Notes under the pieces: generated by a model
The model's input: the letters and a program-made list of their open reading frames with translations, nothing else
Told to the model about the DNA's origin: nothing
Databases searched by the model: none
DNA from: Ardenticatenaceae bacterium
GTDB taxonomy: Bacteria; Chloroflexota; Anaerolineae; Promineifilales; Promineifilaceae
Assembly (NCBI GenBank): GCA_011525915.1
Contig: WYBM01000051.1
Location: 62,001-126,000, forward strand
DNA: 64,000 nt
Direction of reading: 5' to 3'
Part shown: piece by piece, positions 51,932-59,677 of the stretch
Numbering within the stretch: position 1 is the stretch's first letter
How the letters are laid out: each line of letters opens with the position of its first letter
Made by a program: the position numbers and the translations under genes

Positions 51932-52798
51932 ATGATTTTGGTCACTGGTGCCACCGGCTTTATTGGCCGTTCCTTGATGGCTGGCCTGGAACGGGCAGGG
52001 ATAGACGCCCGGCCGTACCACGGCCGTCTCATCACCCACCTGAAACTGCGTGAACAATTGGCAGGCGTAGACAGGGTCATTCACCTGGCCGGCATGGAAA
52101 CACGAGGGCGTGACCGCCTGCTGCAGCATGTAGACGTAGAAGGCACAGCCCAGCTTATTGATGAATGCCACCGTGCTCAGGTGCAGCACCTGATCGTCGT
52201 CAGCCGCCTGGAAGCCAGCACGGCCGCCATGCACCCCCTGCTGCGCGCCAAGGGGGAAGTAGAACGCCTGGTGCAAAACAGTGGTATCCCTTATACCATC
52301 TTGCGGGCGGCCACCCTTTACGGCCGTGATGACCGTTTTACCGAGATCATCCTCTCGCTGGCTATCTGGAGTTGGCCGTTTGTCTGGCTGCCCGGCGGCG
52401 GCCACATGGCGATGCAGCCATTGTGGGTAGAGGACTTTGTGCGCTGCCTGCTTATGACGGCACAACAACCACAACGTTACCTGGGTAAAACCCTGTCTGT
52501 GGCCGGGGAAGAACGCCTCTATTACCGTAACCTGGTGCGGCAAATGCTGTTGGTGAACGGCCGTAAACGCCTGGCTGCCCCCCTGCCTCTGGTATTGTTA
52601 CGGCCGCTCTCACGCCTGTTGTTTCAATGGTGGTACTGGCCACCCATCACCCAATACTTTGTAGACCGTTTTTTTGTGCCTGAAATCACCGATACCAACA
52701 CCGTTCAGCGCATGTTTGGCTTTCGCCCGGCCCGTTTTGCCCACCAGATTGTCTATTTGCGCCGTGCCGGGCTGCGTTGGCGGCTTTTCCGCCGCTAA
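51932..52798 (+). CDS. NAD(P)-binding epimerase-like protein
   Basis: 288 residues of the atypical SDR family. The N-terminal Rossmann motif MILVTGATGFIGRSLMAGL and VDRVIHLAGMETRGRD identify it. The Tyr-x3-Lys catalytic pair is absent where expected, so it is closer to the NmrA/complex I assembly-like atypical SDRs than to sugar epimerases. The C-terminal region is rich in aromatic and basic residues (LLFQWWYWPPITQYFVD), possibly membrane-associated. It overlaps the convergent gene's stop by 4 bp. Confidence 0.8.
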   Translation: MILVTGATGFIGRSLMAGLERAGIDARPYHGRLITHLKLREQLAGVDRVIHLAGMETRGRDRLLQHVDVEGTAQLIDECHRAQVQHLIVVSRLEASTAAMHPLLRAKGEVERLVQNSGIPYTILRAATLYGRDDRFTEIILSLAIWSWPFVWLPGGGHMAMQPLWVEDFVRCLLMTAQQPQRYLGKTLSVAGEERLYYRNLVRQMLLVNGRKRLAAPLPLVLLRPLSRLLFQWWYWPPITQYFVDRFFVPEITDTNTVQRMFGFRPARFAHQIVYLRRAGLRWRLFRR

Positions 52799-54009
52799 GG
52801 CGAGCTTAATTCCACCTGACAACTTGTGCACTGTACATTGGGAACGTCGACGCCAGTGGCTAACGCCTGCACCCATGTCACCAGAGGTACCCCGTTTGTC
52901 TCCAGGTCATAAAATTGCGCGTGCGGTAGAATACAGTGCAGGTCTCCCTCTGACGTAAAGGAGCGGAAGTTGGCAGCCGAGGCATGAATGGCGCTGAGGT
53001 GGGTGGCTAAATCCTGGCGGAAACCAGCAGCGTCCAGGCCAGACACGGCCGTGTAAAAGCGCACCTGGACGTTATCATTTTCTGTGTTGTACTGGGCAAA
53101 CGTTGTCTCCGGGTATTCATTGGCAATAATGGTGTCATAGGCGGCCATCAAAAAGCCATCGCCTCCTTTTAAGGTTTCCAGTTCAGGAATCCAGTCAGGG
53201 AACGTCTGATAGGCATTATAATCGCCCAGGCGTACCGGGCGGCCAAAGACAAAGGCCAGCGAATCACCCAATTGTGCCACTTGCGCCTCTGGGTATTGCG
53301 CAATGATGTAGGGTGCATGCACCCGCGACCCAACGCTGCCGGCGCTGCAACCGGTAACAAAGACAGATTCGGGGGCCGAAACCTGAGCATACGCCCAGGC
53401 CAACGCTGCAGCGGCGTTTACAAAGCCACGATGATAGATGCGCCGGCTGTCGCCGTCGGCCGTGGGATAATCTTGCACGCTGTTTCCCCAATAAACGTCC
53501 CCACCACAAGAAGGAATGTAAACGGCCGTGTAGTTGCGAAAAGGGTTGTCCGGATGATCCAGTTTAAAGACACCATTGCGAAAGGTGGGGTCTTCGTCAG
53601 CGCCCACGTCAGGATCATAAAAGTTACTGCCGGGGGCACAGGTGGCGGCATCCCAGCAGCCACCCCCACCCTCAAAATAAACAAGCAATTTGTTAGTCGT
53701 ACCGGCTTTAACCCAATAAGCAAAAGGGGTATCATGGGCACAGCGCGTGTCACCGCCGGGTTCTACTTTTGTCCAGCCCTGGCTCAATTCGGTCAAGGCC
53801 GGACCAGGATCATCGACCAGAACGGCGGCGTACGGTGGGGCGGGCACGGCCGTGGTGGTCTGGTCATTGCTGGCAGTGTCCACTGGCAAAGGAGAGGGGG
53901 TGGGCCGCACGGTAGGGGCTGGAGTGGCCGCTTCCTCATTGGGAGAGCGGCAGGCTGCCATCAGAAAGAGGCAGGCAACTGTGAGTACAAAGCTGGTTCT
54001 TGTTGACAT
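52795..54009 (-). CDS. Pectinacetylesterase-like lipoprotein
   Basis: 404 residues. The signal VLTVACLFLMAACRS has a good lipobox (LMAAC), with the lipid-bearing cysteine at residue 20. After a Thr/Pro linker, the enzyme domain shows LLVYFEGGGGCWDAATC, YIPSCGGDVYWGNS, and FVTGCSAGSVGSRVHAPYI, which supplies the GxSxG nucleophile of the plant-type pectinacetylesterase/Notum family. TSEGDLHCILPHAQFY carries the Asp and His. It probably removes acetyl or acyl groups from polysaccharides outside the cell. It is third in the ECF sigma operon, 12 bp past the anti-sigma gene. Confidence 0.88.
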   Translation of the reverse strand: MSTRTSFVLTVACLFLMAACRSPNEEAATPAPTVRPTPSPLPVDTASNDQTTTAVPAPPYAAVLVDDPGPALTELSQGWTKVEPGGDTRCAHDTPFAYWVKAGTTNKLLVYFEGGGGCWDAATCAPGSNFYDPDVGADEDPTFRNGVFKLDHPDNPFRNYTAVYIPSCGGDVYWGNSVQDYPTADGDSRRIYHRGFVNAAAALAWAYAQVSAPESVFVTGCSAGSVGSRVHAPYIIAQYPEAQVAQLGDSLAFVFGRPVRLGDYNAYQTFPDWIPELETLKGGDGFLMAAYDTIIANEYPETTFAQYNTENDNVQVRFYTAVSGLDAAGFRQDLATHLSAIHASAANFRSFTSEGDLHCILPHAQFYDLETNGVPLVTWVQALATGVDVPNVQCTSCQVELSSP

Positions 54010-54021
54010 AAGAGCGACAAT

Positions 54022-55824
54022 CTAAGGATTAGACAGGTTATCGGCAAAGACAGCCGCGAGACGGCAGCCACAATGTGATTCGGCCAATTGCCGGAAAGCG
54101 GCGGCATCGGCCCCACCCCAGCGATAAGTTTGGACATAATCGGCCAGGAGCCCATTAAACTGGGCCTGCCCTATAGCTTCAGCCAGCGCCGCCAGGAACA
54201 AAGGCGCCTGCCCATGCATGACGTTGTAATAGGTGTACTGATCATAAGCGGCAGCTGGCAGGGTGATGGCCGGGGCGCCTGGTTGGACACGCTTTTGCCA
54301 GCGCTCATAAAGTTCTAGCACGGCCGTGTCGCTCTCATAGGCTTCGTAGACGTAACGGGTGGCATATTCTGCCAGGCCATCGGCCAACCAGGGGCTTTCC
54401 AGCCGGGCGCCAGAAATAGCCGGGTCAAACCATTGTGTGGCCACTTGGAAGAATACCATCTGATCACGGCCGTCAGGGTAAAACAGAAAGGCATCATGTT
54501 CTAACCAGATCATGCCGGAGTATGCCGCGCCCTGGCTGGCAAAAGCCAGCGAAGGCACATTCGTCACATCCAGTTCGGTATAAGGGTATGGGCCAAAGAG
54601 CTGGCCATACAACAGCAGCGCCGCCCGCACGTTATCCAGCGCGTGGCGCGCATTATCCAGCTGATCAACTGTGTGGGCATAGCTGTTAATGCGTGTCTCC
54701 CCCACCACATCACTGAGCGCAGCCTGAAAACGTGGGCTAATAGACAGCGCCATCTCCCCCACCGGTCCGGCGGCAATGGCCATCACTTCCCGTGTCAACC
54801 CATCTTCATGGACCGTCTCACGCCCGGTAATAGTGCCGGAAGCAATCACCACCTGGCGATCTGGTGCCGTCACACGTACCCGGTAAAAGCTGGGAACGGC
54901 ATTGGGCAGCAGTCCGTGGGTCGCCCGACCCATATCCCATCCTTGTATCTTGTCATACATAGCCAGCGTGGGGTTAAACTGCACCAGATATAACACCTGG
55001 GAAAGCGGCGGCCGCCAGATGTCACCAGCCACCAGCTCAAAAGCCATTTCGACAATAACTGCATCGCCAGGCTGTAACGTATGCGGCAGCCTGATCTGCA
55101 GGTAAGCATCGCCAGCGACCTGGTGATGTTCGACAGGACGGCCGTTGATTTCCACGTCATATACCGCCAAAGAAGCACCCGCCAGATTGGGATACAGGTG
55201 AAACACAAGGTCGCTTAAGGATTCACCGGTGATATTGACGTAGCGCAGCTGCTGACGGCCGTTTACCCTTTGCAAATCATCGCTCACTGTCATATCAATG
55301 TGGTAGACGGGGGCGTAAGCCAGCATATTGAGAGCCTGCTGCTCTGTGGCGATCAGCCCGTCCTGGTAAGGCATCGGGTCATCCCAGGCTTCATCAAACA
55401 ACTTCACAATATCGGCCGCCGCAATGATCTCCTCTACTGTAACCGGCGCCGGGCTGCCAATGCTGCTTGTACCCAGCAGGTAAAGGGTCAGAAAGATAAA
55501 AGCGCCCACGGCCGTTACTGTGCCCAAAGCCGAAAGCATTTGCATGGAGTGAAAGCGCAGCGTTGCCCAGCGGCGACGGCGGTTTAGTTCAGGACGAATT
55601 TGCCGGAACCCCATCTGGGCAGACGGCCGTGAATGGCGAATTTCCTCTGCCAGGTCATAAGCCATCTGCCGCCGCAGGTGTTCGGCCGCCTGCACCTGAA
55701 CACGACAATCAGGACAATCTTGCATATGACGGTTCATCGTCTCCCGCTGGGCGTCAGTCAGCGTGTGATGAATGTAACCGTTAATCTCTCGTTCAGTCAG
55801 ATGTGTCATCATGTAAGTGGGCAT
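54022..55824 (-). CDS. Anti-sigma factor fused to a catalytically dead M1 peptidase domain
   Basis: 600 residues. The N-terminus is a zinc anti-sigma domain with H-x3-C-x2-C (His33, Cys37, Cys40; RHMQDCPDC). One membrane helix spans about 96-118. The outside part (about 125-600) is an M1 aminopeptidase-like fold: beta N-domain (MTVSDDLQRVNGRQQLRYVN) and a gluzincin-like helical domain. Where HExxH is expected (VAHELAHQWF in relatives) it reads VFFQVATQWF at about 457-466, and the third ligand region reads WLADG instead of WLNEG. All zinc ligands are lost, so it is a pseudo-enzyme, probably a sensor or ligand-binding domain. It directly follows the ECF sigma gene. Confidence 0.9.
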   Translation of the reverse strand: MPTYMMTHLTEREINGYIHHTLTDAQRETMNRHMQDCPDCRVQVQAAEHLRRQMAYDLAEEIRHSRPSAQMGFRQIRPELNRRRRWATLRFHSMQMLSALGTVTAVGAFIFLTLYLLGTSSIGSPAPVTVEEIIAAADIVKLFDEAWDDPMPYQDGLIATEQQALNMLAYAPVYHIDMTVSDDLQRVNGRQQLRYVNITGESLSDLVFHLYPNLAGASLAVYDVEINGRPVEHHQVAGDAYLQIRLPHTLQPGDAVIVEMAFELVAGDIWRPPLSQVLYLVQFNPTLAMYDKIQGWDMGRATHGLLPNAVPSFYRVRVTAPDRQVVIASGTITGRETVHEDGLTREVMAIAAGPVGEMALSISPRFQAALSDVVGETRINSYAHTVDQLDNARHALDNVRAALLLYGQLFGPYPYTELDVTNVPSLAFASQGAAYSGMIWLEHDAFLFYPDGRDQMVFFQVATQWFDPAISGARLESPWLADGLAEYATRYVYEAYESDTAVLELYERWQKRVQPGAPAITLPAAAYDQYTYYNVMHGQAPLFLAALAEAIGQAQFNGLLADYVQTYRWGGADAAAFRQLAESHCGCRLAAVFADNLSNP

Positions 55825-55894
55825 GCAGACCGGCGACCAACAAGTTAGGCGGTCAAACGGACACCCTCTGCTCTTTAATCTCTAAACACTTGGT

Positions 55895-56479
55895 TTATGC
55901 GCGTTCTTCTAAAAAAGTTAATTCCGGTTCCACCAACCCCGCCTTTAATAAGTTATAGGCCAGGCGCACCCGAGATTGGGCAGTGGGCACGGGGCACCCC
56001 AGAATCTCAGCCATTTCCCGGTAAGTATAGCCCGCCCAATACCGTAAAATGATGGCCTCCCGATAATGTGGCTTTAAGTTGTGAATGGCCTGCCACAATT
56101 GGGTATGGGTTTCAATTACGGCCGTGGCCATTTCTGGGCCTGGCCCGGCGTCCGGCAAATCCTGTCCCTTTTGCAGCCAGGCCGTTAAGGAAAAGCCGGG
56201 CAGCAGTTTACGCCGCCGTTTATCACGGCAGCGGCTGACAGTGATCGTGTGCAGCCAGGTGCTAAAACCAGACTTACCCTTATCATATTTTTGAATGTTC
56301 ACCAGCGCATACGTCAACGCATCCTGGGCCGCTTCTTCCGCATCCTCGCGGTGGCCCAGCAAGCCATAAGCCAGCCGGTACGTCTGGTCACGAAACTGGT
56401 TATAAATCAGCTCTGCGGCCCGCTCGTCACCGTTTTGCCAGCGTTCTATCCAGGCATTAAGGTTATCACTGTTTGCCAT
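55895..56479 (-). CDS. ECF RNA polymerase sigma factor
   Basis: 194 residues with sigma-70 region 2 (AAELIYNQFRDQTYRLAYGLLGHREDAEEAAQDALTYA region, residues about 20-85) and region 4 helix-turn-helix (HYREAIILRYWAGYTYREMA and LGCPVPTAQSRVRLA, about 138-180). No other domain. It is the first gene of a minus-strand operon with the anti-sigma-pseudopeptidase and pectinacetylesterase genes, 70 bp upstream of the anti-sigma start. The membrane-bound anti-sigma factor should hold it until an outside signal. A possible -10 TATAAT lies at 56533-56528 upstream, but its -35 is weak. Confidence 0.94.
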   Translation of the reverse strand: MANSDNLNAWIERWQNGDERAAELIYNQFRDQTYRLAYGLLGHREDAEEAAQDALTYALVNIQKYDKGKSGFSTWLHTITVSRCRDKRRRKLLPGFSLTAWLQKGQDLPDAGPGPEMATAVIETHTQLWQAIHNLKPHYREAIILRYWAGYTYREMAEILGCPVPTAQSRVRLAYNLLKAGLVEPELTFLEERA

Positions 56480-56580
56480 ATGGTCTGTTCTTTGCGCGCA
56501 TTTCCCCCTGAGGGGATGATTTGTCTTATTATACGCAAGTGAGCCAGAAATTGATCAAGATTGTGAGCTGTTCGCCTCAT

Positions 56581-56609
56581 TTGTGCATTCTTCTGTTTGG
56601 TTTTACAAT
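56581..56609 (+). promoter_or_regulatory. Promoter of the nucleotide-sugar epimerase gene
   Basis: -35 TTGTGC (56581-56586), 17-bp spacer, -10 TACAAT (56604-56609), then a leader of about 65 nt with GAGGAAAG before the ATG at 56683. Confidence 0.55.
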
Positions 56610-56682
56610 GCAGCACATTTTTGGCAGTAATGCCTACTGTGGTCCTTTTGCGCCCTTACGTTAAAGAATAGAGGAAAGAATT

Positions 56683-57639
56683 ATGCGTGTTTTGATTACC
56701 GGCTCCAGCGGGCAGATTGGCACCAACCTGGGGTTATATTTACAAGAACGAGGCCATTATGTCTTTGGGGTGGATAAACGGCCGAACGCCTGGACACAAG
56801 ACATAGAAACCCTGTTGCAAGATCTGAGCCAACCGTATCGTGATTTCGACAAGGGTATTGGCAACGTGGAATACCCGCCTGACCTGGACGCAGTGGTGCA
56901 TTTTGCCGCCCACGCCAAAGTGCACGAACTGGTGCAGCAGCCCCACCGTGCCTTAGAAAACATGACCATGACCTTTAATGTGCTGGAGTTTTGCCGCCAC
57001 CATAACATCCCTCTGATTTTCAGCAGTTCGCGGGAGGTGTATGGGGATATCCACCGCTATATTACCGAGGAATCTTACGCCGACTTTGCCTTTACGGAAA
57101 GCCCTTACTCCGCCAGCAAAATTTCCGGCGAGGCGCTCATTTACGCCTACGCGCAATGTTACGGCTTAAATTATCTGGTATTCCGTTTTAGCAACGTATA
57201 CGGCCGTTATGATAACGACATCGAACGCATGCTACGGGTTATCCCGTACTTTATCCGCGAAATTCAACACGGCCGTCCCATTACCATTTACGGTGAAGAT
57301 AAGGTGCTGGACTTCACCTATATTGATGACTGCGTTAATGGCGTATACCAGGGGTTAGAGCGGTTGGTCAACGGGCAGATCACCAACCACACCATTAATC
57401 TGGCTTACGGGCAAGGCAACAGCCTGGTGGCTATGGCCGACCTTATTGGCGCCGAACTGGGTAAAAAACCGGATATGACTATTGAACCTTCACGTGTGGG
57501 CGAGGTCACCCACTACGTAGCCAATATCGGCAAAGCCCATGCCCTGTTAGATTATACGCCCACCACATCTTTGTCAGAAGGCATTCGCCAGGCGGTGGCC
57601 TGGTCTACGGCGTGGTGGGCTGAACATGGCAGCCAGTAA
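56683..57639 (+). CDS. NAD-dependent nucleotide-sugar epimerase/dehydratase (SDR)
   Basis: 318 residues. Rossmann motif MRVLITGSSGQIGTNLGLYL, NAD-adenosine acid in VFGVDKRP, catalytic FSSSREVYGD (Ser) and SPYSASKISGEALI (Tyr-x3-Lys) are complete, so it should be active. The C-terminal NDIERMLRVIPYFIREIQ and GEDKVLDFTYIDDCVNGV are typical of UDP-glucose 4-epimerase or dTDP-glucose dehydratase relatives. The product would be a nucleotide sugar for the surface glycan pathway. Good binding site GAGGAAAG at ATG 56683. Confidence 0.92.
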   Translation: MRVLITGSSGQIGTNLGLYLQERGHYVFGVDKRPNAWTQDIETLLQDLSQPYRDFDKGIGNVEYPPDLDAVVHFAAHAKVHELVQQPHRALENMTMTFNVLEFCRHHNIPLIFSSSREVYGDIHRYITEESYADFAFTESPYSASKISGEALIYAYAQCYGLNYLVFRFSNVYGRYDNDIERMLRVIPYFIREIQHGRPITIYGEDKVLDFTYIDDCVNGVYQGLERLVNGQITNHTINLAYGQGNSLVAMADLIGAELGKKPDMTIEPSRVGEVTHYVANIGKAHALLDYTPTTSLSEGIRQAVAWSTAWWAEHGSQ

Positions 57640-57658
57640 GCGGTATCCGGCAAAAGCG

Positions 57659-57751
57659 ACGACTACCAGTAATCAGAAGTCAGTAACCAGTTTTCAGCGG
57701 TTTACCCAGGCCCTACTGATAACTGGCTGCTGATTACTGATAACTGATACT
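57659..57751. repeat. Intergenic heptad element, family B-like
   Basis: Begins GACTACCAGT, has heptads, then a core containing CCCAGGCCCTACTGATAACTGG, heptads, and closes ACTGATACTAC. GGCCCTACTGA is the complement of the family B core at 35467-35613. Confidence 0.75.
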
Positions 57752-57818
57752 ACAGACTGGCTACCTGTGGACAACAATTAATAGGCCCATAGTACTAGCC
57801 CATTAGTCCCATAGGTTA

Positions 57819-57846
57819 TTGACACATCAACTATCATTGGTACTAT
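57819..57846 (+). promoter_or_regulatory. Promoter of the toxin-antitoxin operon
   Basis: Consensus -35 TTGACA (57819-57824), 16-bp spacer, -10 TACTAT (57841-57846), about 50 bp before the antitoxin ATG. Confidence 0.65.
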
Positions 57847-57897
57847 TGAGCCACACAGATAATAACATTGCCCTTTGGGAAGAGGAGCTTGTTACTA

Positions 57898-58131
57898 ATG
57901 AAGTTGAATGCTGTATCATTTACGGCGTTAACCGACCAGATAAAACTATCTACCGCCGACATTCGGGCCAGAACGTCACAAATTCATGCCCGTGCTGCCC
58001 GCCGCCAACAACTAAAAACTGACGCGGCCACGGTGACCAAAACCCTCAATCAAATTTACGCCGCACAATCATCTCGGCTGCCTGCTGCCTGGCGGCGCTT
58101 GCAAAGTCAGCGGTCACCAAGTTTATGGTGA
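57898..58131 (+). CDS. Putative antitoxin of a MazF/PemK system
   Basis: 77 residues from ATG at 57898, with AAGAGGAGC upstream; the frame also starts at 57868. No DNA-binding fold is recognised with confidence. It is helical and basic, with a Gln/Ala-rich middle (ARTSQIHARAARRQQLKTD). The assignment as antitoxin rests on position: it is small, sits immediately upstream of a MazF-like gene, shares its promoter and overlaps its start by 7 bp. It is unlike the usual MazE/PemI AbrB-type antitoxins. Confidence 0.65.
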   Translation: MKLNAVSFTALTDQIKLSTADIRARTSQIHARAARRQQLKTDAATVTKTLNQIYAAQSSRLPAAWRRLQSQRSPSLW

Positions 58132-58457
58132 AACATCCCCAACAAGGGCAAATTTGGTGGGTAGATTTGCCTGAGACCACCCGTCAGCCAATTCTGGTCG
58201 TGCAGAGCAATGCTTTTAATGAAAGCGAATTGGAAACGGTTGTGTGTGTTGAGCTTACGCCAGACTGGAAGCTGGGGGCAGCACCCGGCAATGTGGTCAT
58301 TTCTCAGGTTGATTCTGGGCTTCCCAAAGCTTGTGTCGCCAATATTTCTCACGTATTGACCATAGACAAACAATTTCTACAGCAATGTGTGGGGGCGCTG
58401 CCTCCGCTGGTACTAGAAAGCGTGCTAGACGGCATTGAACTGCTGCTTGGCCGTTGA
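58125..58457 (+). CDS. MazF/PemK-like mRNA interferase toxin
   Basis: 110 residues, the usual size. GQIWWVDLPETTRQPILVVQSNAFN is the diagnostic SH3-like start of PemK/MazF, with the conserved Arg/Gln-Pro turn, and VVISQVDSGLPKACVANISHVLTID carries the second conserved strand with the Ser or Cys region. MazF enzymes cut mRNA at short motifs and stop growth when the antitoxin decays. It is encoded 7 bp inside the end of the putative antitoxin gene. The family call is good; the cut site is unknown. Confidence 0.88.
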   Translation: MVKHPQQGQIWWVDLPETTRQPILVVQSNAFNESELETVVCVELTPDWKLGAAPGNVVISQVDSGLPKACVANISHVLTIDKQFLQQCVGALPPLVLESVLDGIELLLGR

Positions 58458-58549
58458 TTCCGGTACTTCCCTCCACCGTTCTCGCTACCATTCTCCAACA
58501 CCCGTTTGGAACATTATTCTATAGGCCACATTGTAGTTAAAATTGCCCC

Positions 58550-59677
58550 ATGATGGATTACATAGATATTTCGGCGGCCGTCCACGGCCGTGCCGGCTTA
58601 GGCCGCTATAGTGAATCATTGGCACAAGCCCTTATCCAGGCGCAGCCAGCACGGTTTGCCTTTTTTTATAATCAGGGCCAGGACGGCCGTTACCCCCCCG
58701 GTTTACCCTCTACCGTTGCCCAACGTGTCGTCAAACGCGGCTACAAACCCTGGCGCCTGGCCATTTTGCTGGCCCATTGGGGACACCTGGGTTTCAACCG
58801 GCTAATCCCTGATGCCCGCTTGTTTCACAGCACCGAACATTTGCTAATGCCCTTACATCATGTACCCACCGTGCTGACCGTTCATGATCTTATCTACAAA
58901 CGGTTTCCCCTCTACCACAAAAAACTAAACTACTGGTACCTCAACCTGGCCATGCCCCTATACTGCCGCCGCGCCGACGCCATCATTGCCATTTCGCAGG
59001 CAACAAAGCAAGACATCGTCAAACTCTATGATGTTGACCCGGCTAAAATACACGTTGTGTATGAGGCACCCTCTTCCCTGTTTAAACCAGTGTCCCCGAC
59101 CAGGGTCGCCCACGTGAAGCAGACATACCAGTTACCTAACCGGTTCCTTGTACACCTTAGCACAATCGAGCCACGTAAAAATCTCAGCCGCCTGCTCGAT
59201 GCCCTCAAGGCACTGCGCCAACTCCTCCCAGATTTATCCCTCGTCCTGGTCGGGGGCAAAGGGTGGCTCTATGAAGAGTTCTTCGCCAAAATCGAGCGTG
59301 ATAACCTGCAAGACGCCGTTTGCCTGCCCGGTTGGGTGCCCGATGCTGATTTACCAGCCATTCTGGCCGCGGCTGATCTGGCAGTACAACCCAGCCTGTA
59401 TGAAGGGTTTGGCCTACCGATTTTGGAACATATGGCTTGTGGGCAGGTGGTGGCAGCCAGCCATACCAGCAGCCACCCGGAAGTGGGCGGTGAAGCAGCA
59501 GCTTATTTTGACCCCGCGAATGTGGCCGAGATGACGGCCGTGATCCACCGGCTGCTCACCGACAACGACGAATATCAACACCGCCAGCAGCTTGGTTTTG
59601 CCCAGGCTGCTCGCTTTAGCTGGGCGCGAGCAGCCCAGGAAACAATGATCGTTTATGACCAGTTACTTAAAAAATAA
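58550..59677 (+). CDS. Glycosyltransferase family 4 (GT-B)
   Basis: 375 residues. N-terminal YIDISAAVHGRAGLGRYSES, middle FHSTEHLLMPLHHVPTVLTVHDLI, HLSTIEPRKNLSRLLDALKAL, and the E-x7-E motif QPSLYEGFGLPILEHMACG are full GT4 features. It parallels the gene at 35657-36763 block for block, including VVYP/VVYEAP before the donor domain. Its 3' end overlaps the DUF2723 gene by 23 bp, so the two are translationally coupled and probably work on the same glycan. Confidence 0.9.
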   Translation: MMDYIDISAAVHGRAGLGRYSESLAQALIQAQPARFAFFYNQGQDGRYPPGLPSTVAQRVVKRGYKPWRLAILLAHWGHLGFNRLIPDARLFHSTEHLLMPLHHVPTVLTVHDLIYKRFPLYHKKLNYWYLNLAMPLYCRRADAIIAISQATKQDIVKLYDVDPAKIHVVYEAPSSLFKPVSPTRVAHVKQTYQLPNRFLVHLSTIEPRKNLSRLLDALKALRQLLPDLSLVLVGGKGWLYEEFFAKIERDNLQDAVCLPGWVPDADLPAILAAADLAVQPSLYEGFGLPILEHMACGQVVAASHTSSHPEVGGEAAAYFDPANVAEMTAVIHRLLTDNDEYQHRQQLGFAQAARFSWARAAQETMIVYDQLLKK

